From Pseudomonadota bacterium (GTDB lineage: Bacteria > Desulfobacterota > Desulfovibrionia > Desulfovibrionales > Desulfomicrobiaceae), in contig JAHIQM010000005.1 of NCBI GenBank assembly GCA_018902545.1, positions 124,001 to 188,000 of the forward strand: 64,000 bases of DNA. Direction: 5' to 3'. Under the pieces are notes generated by a model, which searched no databases, was not told where the DNA came from, and saw nothing but the letters and a program-made list of their open reading frames with translations. Positions 52,368-64,000 of the stretch are shown piece by piece. The position numbers and the translations under genes are program-made. Position 1 is the stretch's first letter; every line of letters starts with the position of its first letter.

Positions 52368-54452
52368 ATGCACGACTCAAATCCCCTGCTGAACTGGGAA
52401 CTGTATCCCGATTTTTCCTCCATCGTCGCCGAACATGTCGTGCCGGCCATGCAGGAGGTCATCGCCAGGAGCAGCGCCGAGCTTCAGGGTCTGGAACAGG
52501 CCGCGCCCCGGACCTGGCATGGGCTGCTGGTCCCCCTGGAACGTCTGACCGACCGTGTGTCCAAGGCCTGGGGGCTGGCCACGCACCTGCACAACGTGAA
52601 AAACTCTCCGGCCATGCGCAAGGCCTACGCGCAGACCCAGCCCCTGGTCGTGGAATTCTACAACTGCCTCGGGCAGAGCCGTCCGGTCTACGAGGCGCTC
52701 CTCGCCCTGCAGGAGAGTCCGGATTTTCCCGCCTTGAGCCAGGCCCTGCGGCGCACCATCACCCTGCTCGTTCGCGACGCGACCCTGCAGGGCGTGGGGC
52801 TCTCTCCCGAAAAGCGGGAGCGCTTCAACGCCGTGAGCCAGGAAATGGCCGAGCTGTCCACCCGTTTCACCAACAATGTCCTGGACGCCACCCAGGCCTA
52901 CGCCCTGACCCTGACCGAAAATGATCAGGTAGCTGGCCTGCCGGGGGACTCCCTGCGCCTGGCCGCGAACATGGCCCGCGCACGCGGCCAGGACCAGGCC
53001 ACGGCGGAAAAGGGCCCTTGGTGCGTCACCCTCGATCTGCCCTCGTTTCTGTCCTTCATGCAGCACGCCTCCCGCCGCGACCTGCGCGAGGAGGTCTACC
53101 GGGCCTACATCACCCGCGCCGCAAGCGGGGAGCGCGACAACCTGCCGCTCATCCGGCGCATCCTCGAATTGCGCCAGGAGCTGGCCGCTCTGCTCGGTTT
53201 TGATAACTTTGCCGCCGTCAGTCTGGAGCGCAAGATGGCTCCGGGAGTGGATGGCATCGAAAGCCTGCTGCGCACCATCCAGGACGCGGCCACGGACCCG
53301 GCTTTAAACGACCTCATCGACCTGGGCGAGCTGGCCCGGACCCACGGCCAGTCCGAGGACATTGCACCCTGGGACGTGATGTACTGGGCTGAACGCCTGA
53401 GGGAGCAGCGCTTCGGCCTGCGCGACGAACTGATCCGCCCCTATTTCCCCCTGCCCGCCATCCTGCAAGGCCTTTTCGAACTCATCGGGGAACTCTTCGA
53501 GATCAGCATCGAAACCCGGGCCGATGTGCCGGTCTGGCACCCGGACGTGAGCTATTACCGGGTCAGAAACAGTGAGGGCCGCGAGATCGCTGGATTTTAT
53601 CTCGACCCCTATGCCCGGCCCGAAGAAAAACGCGGCGGCGCCTGGATGGATGAACTCTGCGGCCGCAGCACGGTCTGCGCCCCGTCCGGCCAGCCCGTGC
53701 GTCTGCCCGTGGCCTACGTGAACTGCAATCAGCGCCCGGGCCTGGACAACGCCCCGTCGCTGATGAGCTTTCAGGAAGTGACCACGCTCTTCCACGAATT
53801 TGGCCACGCCCTGCAGCATATGCTGACCACCGTGGACCACGGTTTTGTGGCCGGGATCTCCAATGTCGAATGGGATGCGGTGGAGCTTTCGAGCCAGTTC
53901 ATGGAAAATTGGTGTTACCACCCCCAAACCCTGTCCGGCCTGGCCCGCCACTACCAGACTGGCGAGCCCATGGATGCGGATCTTTTGGACAAACTCCTCG
54001 AAACCCGCACCTTCCGCGCCGGGTCCAACGCCCTGCGCCAGGTCTGTTTCGCGCTGACCGACCTGGCCCTGCACACCGCCGATCCGGACGGGCTCGACCC
54101 CACGGAAACGGCCCAGCGCATCGCGCGCGAAATCCTGCCCCTGCCGCCTCTGCCCGAGGACCGTTTCCTGTGCTCGTTCTCGCACATCTTCGCCGGTGGC
54201 TACGCGGCCGGGTACTACAGTTATAAATGGGCCGAAGTCCTGAGCGCCGACGCCTTCGGGGCCTTCGAAGAAGCCGGAACGCACGATCCGGCCCGCAGGC
54301 GGGAACTGGGCAGCCGCTTTCGGGACACGGTCCTGGCCCTGGGCGGCAGCCGTCATCCCATGGAGGTCTTTCACCTCTTCCGCGGTCGCGAACCCGACCC
54401 GCACGCCCTCCTGCGCCAGGAAGGCCTTTTGCCTGCAAACAAGGAAAACTGA
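52368..54452 (+). CDS. M3-family oligopeptidase (oligopeptidase A-like)
   Basis: A 694-residue cytoplasmic zinc peptidase. The active site is TTLFHEFGHALQHML (HExxH) with the downstream Glu in SNVEWDAVELSSQFMENW. Typical M3 features continue to FAGGYAAGYYSYKWAEV near the C-terminus. It degrades short peptides, including cleaved signal peptides in E. coli PrlC. Start: ATG at 52368 (MHDSNPLL); an ATG-like start 15 bases upstream is less likely. It overlaps the GTPase gene by one base (TGATG), which implies coupling. Confidence 0.95.
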   Translation: MHDSNPLLNWELYPDFSSIVAEHVVPAMQEVIARSSAELQGLEQAAPRTWHGLLVPLERLTDRVSKAWGLATHLHNVKNSPAMRKAYAQTQPLVVEFYNCLGQSRPVYEALLALQESPDFPALSQALRRTITLLVRDATLQGVGLSPEKRERFNAVSQEMAELSTRFTNNVLDATQAYALTLTENDQVAGLPGDSLRLAANMARARGQDQATAEKGPWCVTLDLPSFLSFMQHASRRDLREEVYRAYITRAASGERDNLPLIRRILELRQELAALLGFDNFAAVSLERKMAPGVDGIESLLRTIQDAATDPALNDLIDLGELARTHGQSEDIAPWDVMYWAERLREQRFGLRDELIRPYFPLPAILQGLFELIGELFEISIETRADVPVWHPDVSYYRVRNSEGREIAGFYLDPYARPEEKRGGAWMDELCGRSTVCAPSGQPVRLPVAYVNCNQRPGLDNAPSLMSFQEVTTLFHEFGHALQHMLTTVDHGFVAGISNVEWDAVELSSQFMENWCYHPQTLSGLARHYQTGEPMDADLLDKLLETRTFRAGSNALRQVCFALTDLALHTADPDGLDPTETAQRIAREILPLPPLPEDRFLCSFSHIFAGGYAAGYYSYKWAEVLSADAFGAFEEAGTHDPARRRELGSRFRDTVLALGGSRHPMEVFHLFRGREPDPHALLRQEGLLPANKEN

Positions 54453-55291
54453 TGTCCATCCAATGGTTCCCCGGCCACATGCACCGGGCCAGAAAACAGA
54501 TTGCCATAGTCATGACCAAGGTCGACGTGGTCATCGAGGTGCTCGATGCCCGTCTGCCCGGATACAGCGAAAACCCGCTGCTGCGCGAACTGCGCGGCCC
54601 CAGGCCATGCCTCAAGGTCCTGAACAAGAGCGACCTGGCCGACCCGGCCGTAACCGCCGCATGGATGGATTTCTACCGCGAGTGCGGCACCGTGCCCATG
54701 GAGATAAGCGCGACCGCCCCCAAAGATGCCAAGCGCATCCTGTCCGCTTTGCCGGGCATGGTCCCGCCGCGCAATTTCATCATGCAACCCGTGAACTGCC
54801 TCATCGTCGGCATCCCCAATGTGGGCAAGTCCACGCTCATGAACACCCTGGTCGGGCGCAAGGTCGCCCGTGCCGCCAATCAGGCCGCCATCACCACCAA
54901 GCAGAAGCGGGTCCATATCGGCGACGAGCTGACCCTGTACGACACCCCTGGCGTGCTCTGGCCCAAGATCGAGAACGCCACGGCCTCGTACATGCTGGCC
55001 GGGAGCGGTGCGGTGCGCGAGACGGCCATGGACAACGCCGAGGTCGCGGCCAAGGTAGGCGGATATCTTCTGCGTCAGTATCCGGAGCTGCTCATGGCCC
55101 GCTACAAACTGGCCGACCTGCCCGAGGACGGCCTGTCACTGCTGGAAGCCCTGGGCAAAAAACGCGGCTGTCTGATCAAGGGCGGCGAGGTGGACGTGAC
55201 CAAGGCTGCGGGCATCCTCCTGAACGAACTGCGCGCCGGACAGATCGGCCGCATCAGCCTGCAACGCCCTCCCGCGCCAAAGGCTGCGTAA
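54452..55291 (+). CDS. rbgA: circularly permuted GTPase, RbgA/YlqF family
   Basis: A 279-residue ribosome-assembly GTPase with permuted motif order: G4 NKSDLAD (about 54) comes before G1 GIPNVGKST (about 125), G2 and G3 DTPGVLWP. MSIQWFPGHMHRARKQI is the conserved N-terminal signature of RbgA/YlqF, which acts late in 50S maturation. Full length. It is coupled to the oligopeptidase gene and followed by a convergent gene. Confidence 0.94.
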   Translation: MSIQWFPGHMHRARKQIAIVMTKVDVVIEVLDARLPGYSENPLLRELRGPRPCLKVLNKSDLADPAVTAAWMDFYRECGTVPMEISATAPKDAKRILSALPGMVPPRNFIMQPVNCLIVGIPNVGKSTLMNTLVGRKVARAANQAAITTKQKRVHIGDELTLYDTPGVLWPKIENATASYMLAGSGAVRETAMDNAEVAAKVGGYLLRQYPELLMARYKLADLPEDGLSLLEALGKKRGCLIKGGEVDVTKAAGILLNELRAGQIGRISLQRPPAPKAA

Positions 55292-55393
55292 CCCCTCTCC
55301 CGCAAAAAAGGCCCCTTACGGACAGCCTTCCTTTCGACCAGACGGCAGGAGCCGTCATGGAAAAGCCAATCCACCCAAGGGTTGCCGGATCCT

Positions 55394-57010
55394 TCACTTC
55401 CCGTGATGCGGGGTTGCGTCGAGCCCTTTGATCAAGGCTTGGGCCTGGACCTGTCGCAAGGCGCAGCCCTGCGACAGAGCGGCGTAAAGCGAATTGTCCT
55501 CGGACTGCTCCGTGGAAACGGCCAGATACGTGTCCGCTGTATCATCGAAGGGTTCAAAATTTTTGATTATGTCATCAAAATGGATCAGCCGGGCGTCGGA
55601 CTCTCCGGAACTTGCCTCCCGATTCGCCAGGCGGGCTTTGATGGTCTGGGGCGAGCAGACGCAGTGCACGAAAATCAGCCCCGCATTCTGATCCTTGGCC
55701 AGCAGCATGGCCGACTCTCGCCATTGCGCACTGGAAAACGTGGCATCCAGAACCACGGAGCGCCCCTTGCGCAACTCTTCCTGGGCCAGATTGAGAAGTT
55801 TGGCATACACGCGGCCGCGCACCACGGGCCGGTATGCGCCGGTATTATACGCCACCACGCCATCAGCTGGAAAATCATGGTCCTCCTTTCTGACCGTGTC
55901 GGAAGCCAGATGGGACATGAACAGCGCCTTTGCCACCCTGCGCGCCAGGGTCGATTTCCCCGACGCGGGCAGGCCACAGAAGACCCACAGCACTGGTCTG
56001 CCAAATGACACGGCATAACGGTAGGCCTGATCCAGATAATCGCGGATTTCCCCCGCAGCGGCCGCCCGGTCCTCGGTGTGTTCAAGGGAAAAACAGGCGA
56101 CCTTGAGCCGCACGAAAGCGCGGTACGCCGCATAGAAATCCGTGAGCGCGTACACCTCCGCGTCCCTGGACGCCGCAGCATAAACCCGCAGCAGCCGCCG
56201 ACCGACCTCATCAAAGCCCAGGCGGTCCAGATCCATGATCAGAAAAGCCAGGTCGAGGGCGCAGTCGCCGTACCTGAAACGCTCGTTGAACTCGATGCAG
56301 TCGATAACCTGCACACCCTGATGAAAATAGACGTGCTCGGCCCGCAGATCCCCGTGTCCGTCCCTGCTCCTGCCTTCCCGCACCCGGTGCATGAAAAGCT
56401 CCCCATGATTGTTCAGAAAAGAGCGGCAGACCTGCCGGATGAACTCCCATTTCCGCAAATTCAAAAACCCATGCGCGAAAGGAAGGATCTGCGCGAAATT
56501 CTCCTCCATATTGAAGCGGACATGCTCCGGATCACCAAATGCATCGATGCCGTCTCCCCGCTCGGCGCTGTCGTGAAAGCTGGCCAGGGTCTCGCCGAGC
56601 CGTGTAATGTGCTCCTGCGTCACGGCCCCTGTGCGCAACAGGGTTTCAAAATTCACACCGTCAGGCAATCGCGTCATCTTCACGGCATATTCAAGGGCTC
56701 CTTCCACCGGCCCCAAAGCCATTACGCCTGCCTCGTCTTCGTGAATGCCGACCACCCCCTGATAGACCCCAAAGCTCAAGCGTTTGTTTAACTTCCACTC
56801 CTGCATGCAGTAATGAAGGCGGCGGACTGGATCGCGAAAATCCAAAAAACCCAGATCCTTGTGTTTCTTGAGCTTGTAGACCCACTCCCCGGCCAGAAAC
56901 ACGACGGAAATATGAGTCTCCCGCCGCTCAATGCTGGACGCAGGGTGCGGGTAAAATGAGGGTTCGGACATGGCCCGGCAAATGCGCTCGAATTGTTCTG
57001 CGGAATTCAT
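55394..57010 (-). CDS. kinase-like (APH fold) / P-loop ATPase fusion
   Basis: A 538-residue protein of two parts. Residues about 25-320 resemble aminoglycoside phosphotransferase-like kinases: the catalytic loop is GHGDLRAEHVYF and the DFG-like segment is DCIEFNERFRYGD. Residues about 345-510 are a zeta-toxin/gluconate-kinase-like P-loop ATPase with CGLPASGKSTLARR and a lid rich in Arg. Such fusions are widespread and annotated only as AAA ATPases; substrate is unknown. It is convergent with rbgA and divergent from the sensor kinase gene. Confidence 0.87.
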   Translation of the reverse strand: MNSAEQFERICRAMSEPSFYPHPASSIERRETHISVVFLAGEWVYKLKKHKDLGFLDFRDPVRRLHYCMQEWKLNKRLSFGVYQGVVGIHEDEAGVMALGPVEGALEYAVKMTRLPDGVNFETLLRTGAVTQEHITRLGETLASFHDSAERGDGIDAFGDPEHVRFNMEENFAQILPFAHGFLNLRKWEFIRQVCRSFLNNHGELFMHRVREGRSRDGHGDLRAEHVYFHQGVQVIDCIEFNERFRYGDCALDLAFLIMDLDRLGFDEVGRRLLRVYAAASRDAEVYALTDFYAAYRAFVRLKVACFSLEHTEDRAAAAGEIRDYLDQAYRYAVSFGRPVLWVFCGLPASGKSTLARRVAKALFMSHLASDTVRKEDHDFPADGVVAYNTGAYRPVVRGRVYAKLLNLAQEELRKGRSVVLDATFSSAQWRESAMLLAKDQNAGLIFVHCVCSPQTIKARLANREASSGESDARLIHFDDIIKNFEPFDDTADTYLAVSTEQSEDNSLYAALSQGCALRQVQAQALIKGLDATPHHGK

Positions 57011-57237
57011 GATGCCTGTACTCCTGACAAGTCTTTTACGAGTACGATAGCGTATCGGAAGACTCGTGTCATGTCAGGCGTGCACCCTCCGTCCTGATGA
57101 AATGCGCGGAATAGAAATTCAAAGGGTGGCCTGCTCGTCAATTTATTGATATGCAAACATATACTCGGCCCAGCGCCCCCGTGCCTTCCGAATGTGGATA
57201 TCCGTATACTTGAGCAACATGCTGAACGGAGCACCGA

Positions 57238-60357
<3,120 letters not shown>

Positions 60358-60413
60358 TGCCCACGATGCAGGAATGCCGAGCCCAGGCTGCCCGTTGCCC
60401 GGACAATCGCGCA

Positions 60414-60839
60414 TCACCTGGAAAAGAAGTCCGGGTTGTCGGGTACCCGGCGTGGCCGGCGATTTTCGTCCACTGCCACGTAGCGGAACACCCCTTCGGT
60501 CACCAGCTGGCGCTGGGCCTCGTATGCGCCGACCAGTTGCCTGGCCCAGACCTCAAGCTTGATGTCCATGGACGAATTGCCCACATGCAGAAGCTCTGCG
60601 TGCACGCAGATCGTGTCGCCCATGCGTACCGGCTTGTCGAAGCTCATCTTCTCCACGCTGACCGTCACCGTCCGGCCCCTGGATACCTCGGAGGCCATGA
60701 GCCCCCCGGCCACATCCATCTGGGCCAGGATCCAACCGCCGAAAATATCACCGCTGGGATTGGTGTCCTTGGGCATGGCCAGGGTGCGAAGAACCAGCAG
60801 CCCGTGGGGCTCTCTTCCGGTTTTTTCGTCTGAACTCAT
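60414..60839 (-). CDS. YciA-like acyl-CoA thioesterase (hotdog fold)
   Basis: A 141-residue hotdog enzyme. LRTLAMPKDTNPSGDIFGGW carries the catalytic Asp region typical of YciA, and GRTVTVSVEKMSFDKPV the central helix/strand. It hydrolyses short- to medium-chain acyl-CoA. The ATG at 60839 follows AAAGAGG; a longer form reaching 60911 is unlikely. It is convergent with the sensor kinase. Confidence 0.92.
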   Translation of the reverse strand: MSSDEKTGREPHGLLVLRTLAMPKDTNPSGDIFGGWILAQMDVAGGLMASEVSRGRTVTVSVEKMSFDKPVRMGDTICVHAELLHVGNSSMDIKLEVWARQLVGAYEAQRQLVTEGVFRYVAVDENRRPRRVPDNPDFFSR

Positions 60840-61082
60840 GACTACCTCTTTTCGGTGTCCGGCGGGTAAAGCCATCGACCGCCATTGTGTTGATTGTATT
60901 CCGGCGCGCATGCCGCAACGTCGAATCGTCTATTGGACTGTCTTGTATTTCCAGGATATTGGCAAGATCCCAAATCTTTGTTGGGGCCGCGAGGCACACT
61001 CGGCCGCCGCGAAAAAGCAGGAAAGCGCCACATTCGGGGGATATCAGAAAAGTCACCCTTGAAGAAAGCTCAAATTTCCTGG

Positions 61083-61195
61083 AGGATGGATTCCTGCCTT
61101 CGCGGGAATGACTGAACCTTCATGATAGCCGGAAGCCTTTTCTGAGGCCCCTCCCGATCTGCCCCCGGTGTCATCCCCGTGAAGAAGGGGATGAC
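61083..61195. repeat. two palindromic REP-like units
   Basis: GGATTCCTGCCTTCGCGGGA (61088-61107) is one arm-loop-arm of the widespread CCTTCGCGGGAATGAC type; GTCATCCCC...GGGGATGAC (61170-61195) is a second, with a T-run after it. Together with degenerate sequence they fill the 400 bases between the thioesterase and lipoprotein genes, where I see no gene. Confidence 0.65.
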
Positions 61196-61242
61196 GACTT
61201 TTTGCAGTGACGTCTGAAGTGGTAAAAATGGAGATTTGAACA

Positions 61243-61794
61243 ATGAAATACCTCATGATCGCTCTGCTGATCGCCTTCACCGCATCATGCGCTCCAAGCG
61301 TCAGGGAAAAGCCTGCAAAAGTGCCCGCAGAGTACCTGCACCTTGAAAAAAGATTCAAATCGGAAAACGCTGTGGAAAAGGTGAATCTCGGGCAAACGGG
61401 ATCAGTTTTTTTCTATGACAAGAAACTGTGGTCCGTAAAAAGCGCGTCGGACATGGCTATAGATTTCGAGACCAGAAGATTTACCAACGCAAAAATCTTC
61501 ATCTACAACGAATCCATACCCATGAAAGATATCTATAAAAATATTGCACAGCGCTATGACATGAAAGACGCCAGACTCATGGAATCGGAGTTTGTCAATG
61601 TCAACAGCTCTATTGTGATATTCAATGCCATGGAAGGGGTTATCAACAGAAGGGACGTCTCGATCCTGAGCTACGGATTTTCCGAGGGATCCAGTACGAT
61701 CATCGTACACTGCTTCCTCTACAAGGGCATGCTCAGGCCCGAAACCCGGCAGGAGATCATCGAATTCCTGAACGGGTTTGTCGCTAAGGGCTGA
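61243..61794 (+). CDS. lipoprotein of unknown function
   Basis: A 183-residue protein with a lipoprotein signal (MKYLMIALLIAFTASC, lipobox TASC, Cys about 16). The mature domain has mixed strands and helices with no recognised motif (SVFFYDKKLWSVKSASDM, VIFNAMEGVINRRDVS). AAATGGAGA lies upstream at a longish distance. Codon use is more AT-rich than its neighbours, hinting at a later arrival. It is alone, with a bidirectional terminator after it. Confidence 0.75.
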   Translation: MKYLMIALLIAFTASCAPSVREKPAKVPAEYLHLEKRFKSENAVEKVNLGQTGSVFFYDKKLWSVKSASDMAIDFETRRFTNAKIFIYNESIPMKDIYKNIAQRYDMKDARLMESEFVNVNSSIVIFNAMEGVINRRDVSILSYGFSEGSSTIIVHCFLYKGMLRPETRQEIIEFLNGFVAKG

Positions 61795-61835
61795 TCCGGT
61801 ACGCAGAAAATTCCTGCCGCGCGTGAACAAAAAAG

Positions 61836-61873
61836 AATCGCCATGACGAAGGACATCCGTCATGGCGATTTTT
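61836..61873. terminator. bidirectional terminator
   Basis: ATCGCCATGACG and CGTCATGGCGAT form a perfect 12-bp stem with a 9-base loop, A-rich before and T-rich after. It stands between the convergent lipoprotein and lutC genes. Confidence 0.93.
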
Positions 61874-61898
61874 GGCGATAAGGCAACGGGCGCGGGTT

Positions 61899-62612
61899 TC
61901 AGGAAGCGACGATGAAGAGATGCATCTCGCGCGGCCCGTGAGCCCCGTGTACCAGGGTGGCCTCGATGTCGGCGGTCTTGCTCGGCCCGGTGACGACCGT
62001 CATGTGAGACGGCAGGCTCCGGGCGCTCAGCAGGGAAAGCAGCTGACGGTACGAGGCGATGATGCGGCTGTCCGGGACCACCGCGATATGAATGGACGGC
62101 ACCAGGGATACGGTCCGCGTCCGGCCCGGGCCGCCCAGGAGCGCCAGGGAAGCCGTGTCCGCCAGCAGATAGTCGGCGGTGGTCACGCCGATGTAGGAAG
62201 CGATGACCTCGCGCCGGAACTCCTGCCGCTCGGACGGGCTGAAGCTGTCCGCCATCGGCACGGTCCTGACGGCGATGTCGCCGGCCAGGCGATGTTCAAG
62301 CCCCAGTTCGTCAAGAATGGGATCGCTCCAACGCATGATCTGCTTCAATGTGCCCCATTCCGGATCGCGTGCCCGGGCCAGGGCAGCCACTGCCTCGCCG
62401 CAGGCTTCCAGGTCCGGACTCTCATGCAAGTGCAGCTTAAGGGCCAAGGCCTCCCGGCGGATGCTCTCCATCCATCCGGCCCGCTCTTGCGCCGAGGGCT
62501 GCGCGACCGCGCACTCCAGAAACTCCCTGCTCTTGGCAAAAACCTGCCTGGCCCGGCCATCACCGGCCTGCACGCCCAGCGCCTGCCTGACACGTTCGAT
62601 GATCTGGCTCAT
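61899..62612 (-). CDS. lutC: LutC-family lactate utilization protein
   Basis: A 237-residue protein of the LutC/YkgG (DUF162) family: ASYIGVTTADYLLADTASLA, SLVPSIHIAVV, and VTGPSKTADIEATLVHGAHG are the signature segments. With LutA and LutB it forms the iron-sulfur lactate dehydrogenase that replaces LldD in many anaerobes. It overlaps the lutB stop by four bases (ATGA), so the two are coupled. In sulfate reducers this operon usually sits with lactate permease, pta/ack and pyruvate oxidoreductase genes, presumably outside the window. Confidence 0.93.
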   Translation of the reverse strand: MSQIIERVRQALGVQAGDGRARQVFAKSREFLECAVAQPSAQERAGWMESIRREALALKLHLHESPDLEACGEAVAALARARDPEWGTLKQIMRWSDPILDELGLEHRLAGDIAVRTVPMADSFSPSERQEFRREVIASYIGVTTADYLLADTASLALLGGPGRTRTVSLVPSIHIAVVPDSRIIASYRQLLSLLSARSLPSHMTVVTGPSKTADIEATLVHGAHGPREMHLFIVAS

Positions 62613-64000
62613 TCGCCCCTCCTTGCAGTGCTGCGACGGGCCCAACGCTGGGCGAAACTCTTTGCGGCCAGCGGCGGAAAATCCCGCCCCCTGGTCCAGC
62701 CGCCCAGCGGCCCCGGCAAGTGGCGAATCCACCCGTTCCTGCGTGGAAGCAGCCTCTGGCCTGCCCTCGCCAGCGCGGTCAACGCGTCGTACAAGCCCCT
62801 GTGGCTCATGACCACCGACCACGCGCCGAAAATCAGCTTCTCGATCCGGCTGTGCGGTTTCACGTTCCAGCGCCTGTCGCCGTCGGCCAGCTTGGAGCGC
62901 AGAAGCGAGAGCATGCGCGGCAGATCGTTGTCCACGGGGCAGACCTCTTTGCAGGCCCCGCACAGGGTCTCGCCCTGACAAAGATGATGGCAGGTGTTGA
63001 TGCCCCGGGTCAGTGGGGTAAAGACCGCGCCGATGGGCCCGCAGTACGGCGAGCCGTAGCTGTGGCCACCGATGCTCATGTACACGGGGCAGACGTTGAG
63101 GCAGCCGCCGCAGCGCACGCAATGCAGCACTTCCCGAAAATCCGGGTCGGCCAGGATGCGGCTGCGCCCGTTATCGACCAGCACTAGGTGGAATTCTTCC
63201 GGTCCGTCGGGCTCTGCATCGAGGCGCGGCCCGCCCACATAACTGACGTAGGTCGAAATCTTCTGCCCGGCTGCGGCGCGGGTCAGCATGCGCAGCAGGA
63301 TGTCGTGGTCCTCCAGGGTGGCCGCGACCTTCTCGATGCCCAGCAGCACGATGTGCACCCGGGGCATGGTCGAGGTCATGCGAATATTGCCTTCGTTGGA
63401 GACGATGGTCACGTGTCCGGTCTCGGCGCAGGCGGTGTTGCCGCCGGAGATGCCCATGTCGGCGGTCAGCATCTTCTCGCGCAGGGCCTTTCGCGCCATG
63501 GCGGTCAGGGTCGGCGGATCGCTGGTGTAAGGCACGCCCAGTTTCTCGGCGAAAAGCTCCCCGACCTGCTCGCGGGTGTAGTGGATGGCCGGAGCGATGA
63601 TGTGCGACGGCGCTTCGCCTTTAAGCTGCACAATGTACTCGCCCAGATCCGTTTCCACTGTCTCGATGCCTGCGGCCTCCAGGGCGTCGTTGAGGCGGAT
63701 CTCCTCGCTGAGCATGGACTTGCCCTTGACCACGCGGCGAACCTCAAACCGCTTGGCGACGGCCAGGCAGTATTCCACGGCGTCTGCGTCGGTCTCGGCC
63801 AGATGGACATGGCCGCCCCGGGCACGGATGCTCTCGATCAGGGTTTCAAGCACCACGTCCAGATTGTCCACGATCTTGCGCCGCACTTCTTTGGCGGCCT
63901 CACGGGACCCCGCGCCGGTAGGGAGCTCTTTGTAGAGCTTCACGGCGTTGCGGCCGACCTTGTCGCGCATCTTGCCCAGGGCCTTGTGCAGCTGCTTGTC
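62609..64000 (-). CDS. lutB: LutB-family iron-sulfur lactate utilization protein, N-terminus outside the window
   Basis: 463 codons are visible and the frame stays open to the right edge. The DUF162 part includes VVKGKSMLSEEIRLNDALEA and DMGISGGNTACAETGHVTI. The ferredoxin part has CVRCGGCLNVCPVY and, further on, CGACKEVCPVDNDLP with CHHLCQGETLC before it, giving two [4Fe-4S] sites. This is LutB/LldF; electrons from lactate would pass to the membrane carrier through it. The visible C-terminal tail (LLPRRNGWIRHLPGPLGGWT) is the usual family end. Confidence 0.93.
   Translation of the reverse strand, partial: DKQLHKALGKMRDKVGRNAVKLYKELPTGAGSREAAKEVRRKIVDNLDVVLETLIESIRARGGHVHLAETDADAVEYCLAVAKRFEVRRVVKGKSMLSEEIRLNDALEAAGIETVETDLGEYIVQLKGEAPSHIIAPAIHYTREQVGELFAEKLGVPYTSDPPTLTAMARKALREKMLTADMGISGGNTACAETGHVTIVSNEGNIRMTSTMPRVHIVLLGIEKVAATLEDHDILLRMLTRAAAGQKISTYVSYVGGPRLDAEPDGPEEFHLVLVDNGRSRILADPDFREVLHCVRCGGCLNVCPVYMSIGGHSYGSPYCGPIGAVFTPLTRGINTCHHLCQGETLCGACKEVCPVDNDLPRMLSLLRSKLADGDRRWNVKPHSRIEKLIFGAWSVVMSHRGLYDALTALARAGQRLLPRRNGWIRHLPGPLGGWTRGRDFPPLAAKSFAQRWARRSTARRGE

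Overview
The window looks like chromosomal DNA of a sulfate-reducing deltaproteobacterium (Desulfovibrionales). Desulfomicrobium is my best guess, from gene order and protein character, without a database search. Supporting signs are GC-rich housekeeping genes with dense operons and ATGA overlaps, a selenocysteine-containing HesB-like protein, LutBC-type lactate oxidation genes, a bacteriohemerythrin, an octaheme cytochrome c and an AprAB-like flavoprotein/ferredoxin pair.

The left core (1-33.1 kb) runs: a partial transaldolase, a TRASH-like metal-binding protein and folK on the minus strand; then rightward xerC/D, a DHH-CBS-tRNA nucleotidyltransferase fusion, a polar amino-acid ABC transporter, a HIT protein, lapA, a WbpP-like epimerase, lapB, mutS, a lipoprotein and lysA. 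A Zn/Cd P-type ATPase with its CadC-like regulator and a near-perfect palindromic operator follows. Then come an AraC regulator, an EamA exporter, gltA, a Pat-like acyl-CoA-synthetase/acetyltransferase divergent from acsA, a TetR regulator, a three-domain LplT-PlsC-ligase fusion with a shortened 3' end, a TtuB/TtuA-like tRNA thiolation pair, a PleD-like diguanylate cyclase, the HesB-like selenoprotein, and tRNA-Val/tRNA-Asp.

The accessory region (33.1-48.9 kb, between tRNA-Asp and tRNA-Arg) is AT-richer, loosely packed and full of repeats. It carries a partial copy of the tRNA-Asp 3' end, four copies of a short MTKE-type element, four 11-bp words at an exact 22-bp period, perfect 17-bp inverted repeats around the octaheme cytochrome gene, and 132-bp direct repeats around a four-gene block. 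That block encodes a DASS anion transporter, AprA-like and AprB-like subunits and a Crp/Fnr regulator. It is the best candidate here for an undescribed respiratory system, because the AprA-like protein keeps the fold and the flavin-site residues of APS reductase but not the residues expected to hold the adenine. Next to it are a stand-alone spermidine-synthase-like membrane domain and a three-gene His-rich/HupE-like system behind a strong, apparently leaderless promoter. An HPF-like protein, a ligD remnant, a small acidic protein and a cupin follow. No integrase or transposase is present.

The right core (48.9-64 kb) contains tRNA-Arg, ubiX, a site-2 protease, trpS, a coiled-coil membrane protein, an M3 oligopeptidase, an RbgA-type GTPase, a kinase-like/ATPase fusion, a MASE3-PAS hybrid histidine kinase, a YciA-like thioesterase, a lipoprotein, and lutC/lutB running off the end.

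The window mixes routine carbon and acetate metabolism (citrate synthase, Acs and its likely acetyltransferase, LutBC), envelope assembly (LapA/LapB, epimerase, Aas-like fusion) and a recently acquired-looking block for alternative anaerobic electron transfer and metal handling.
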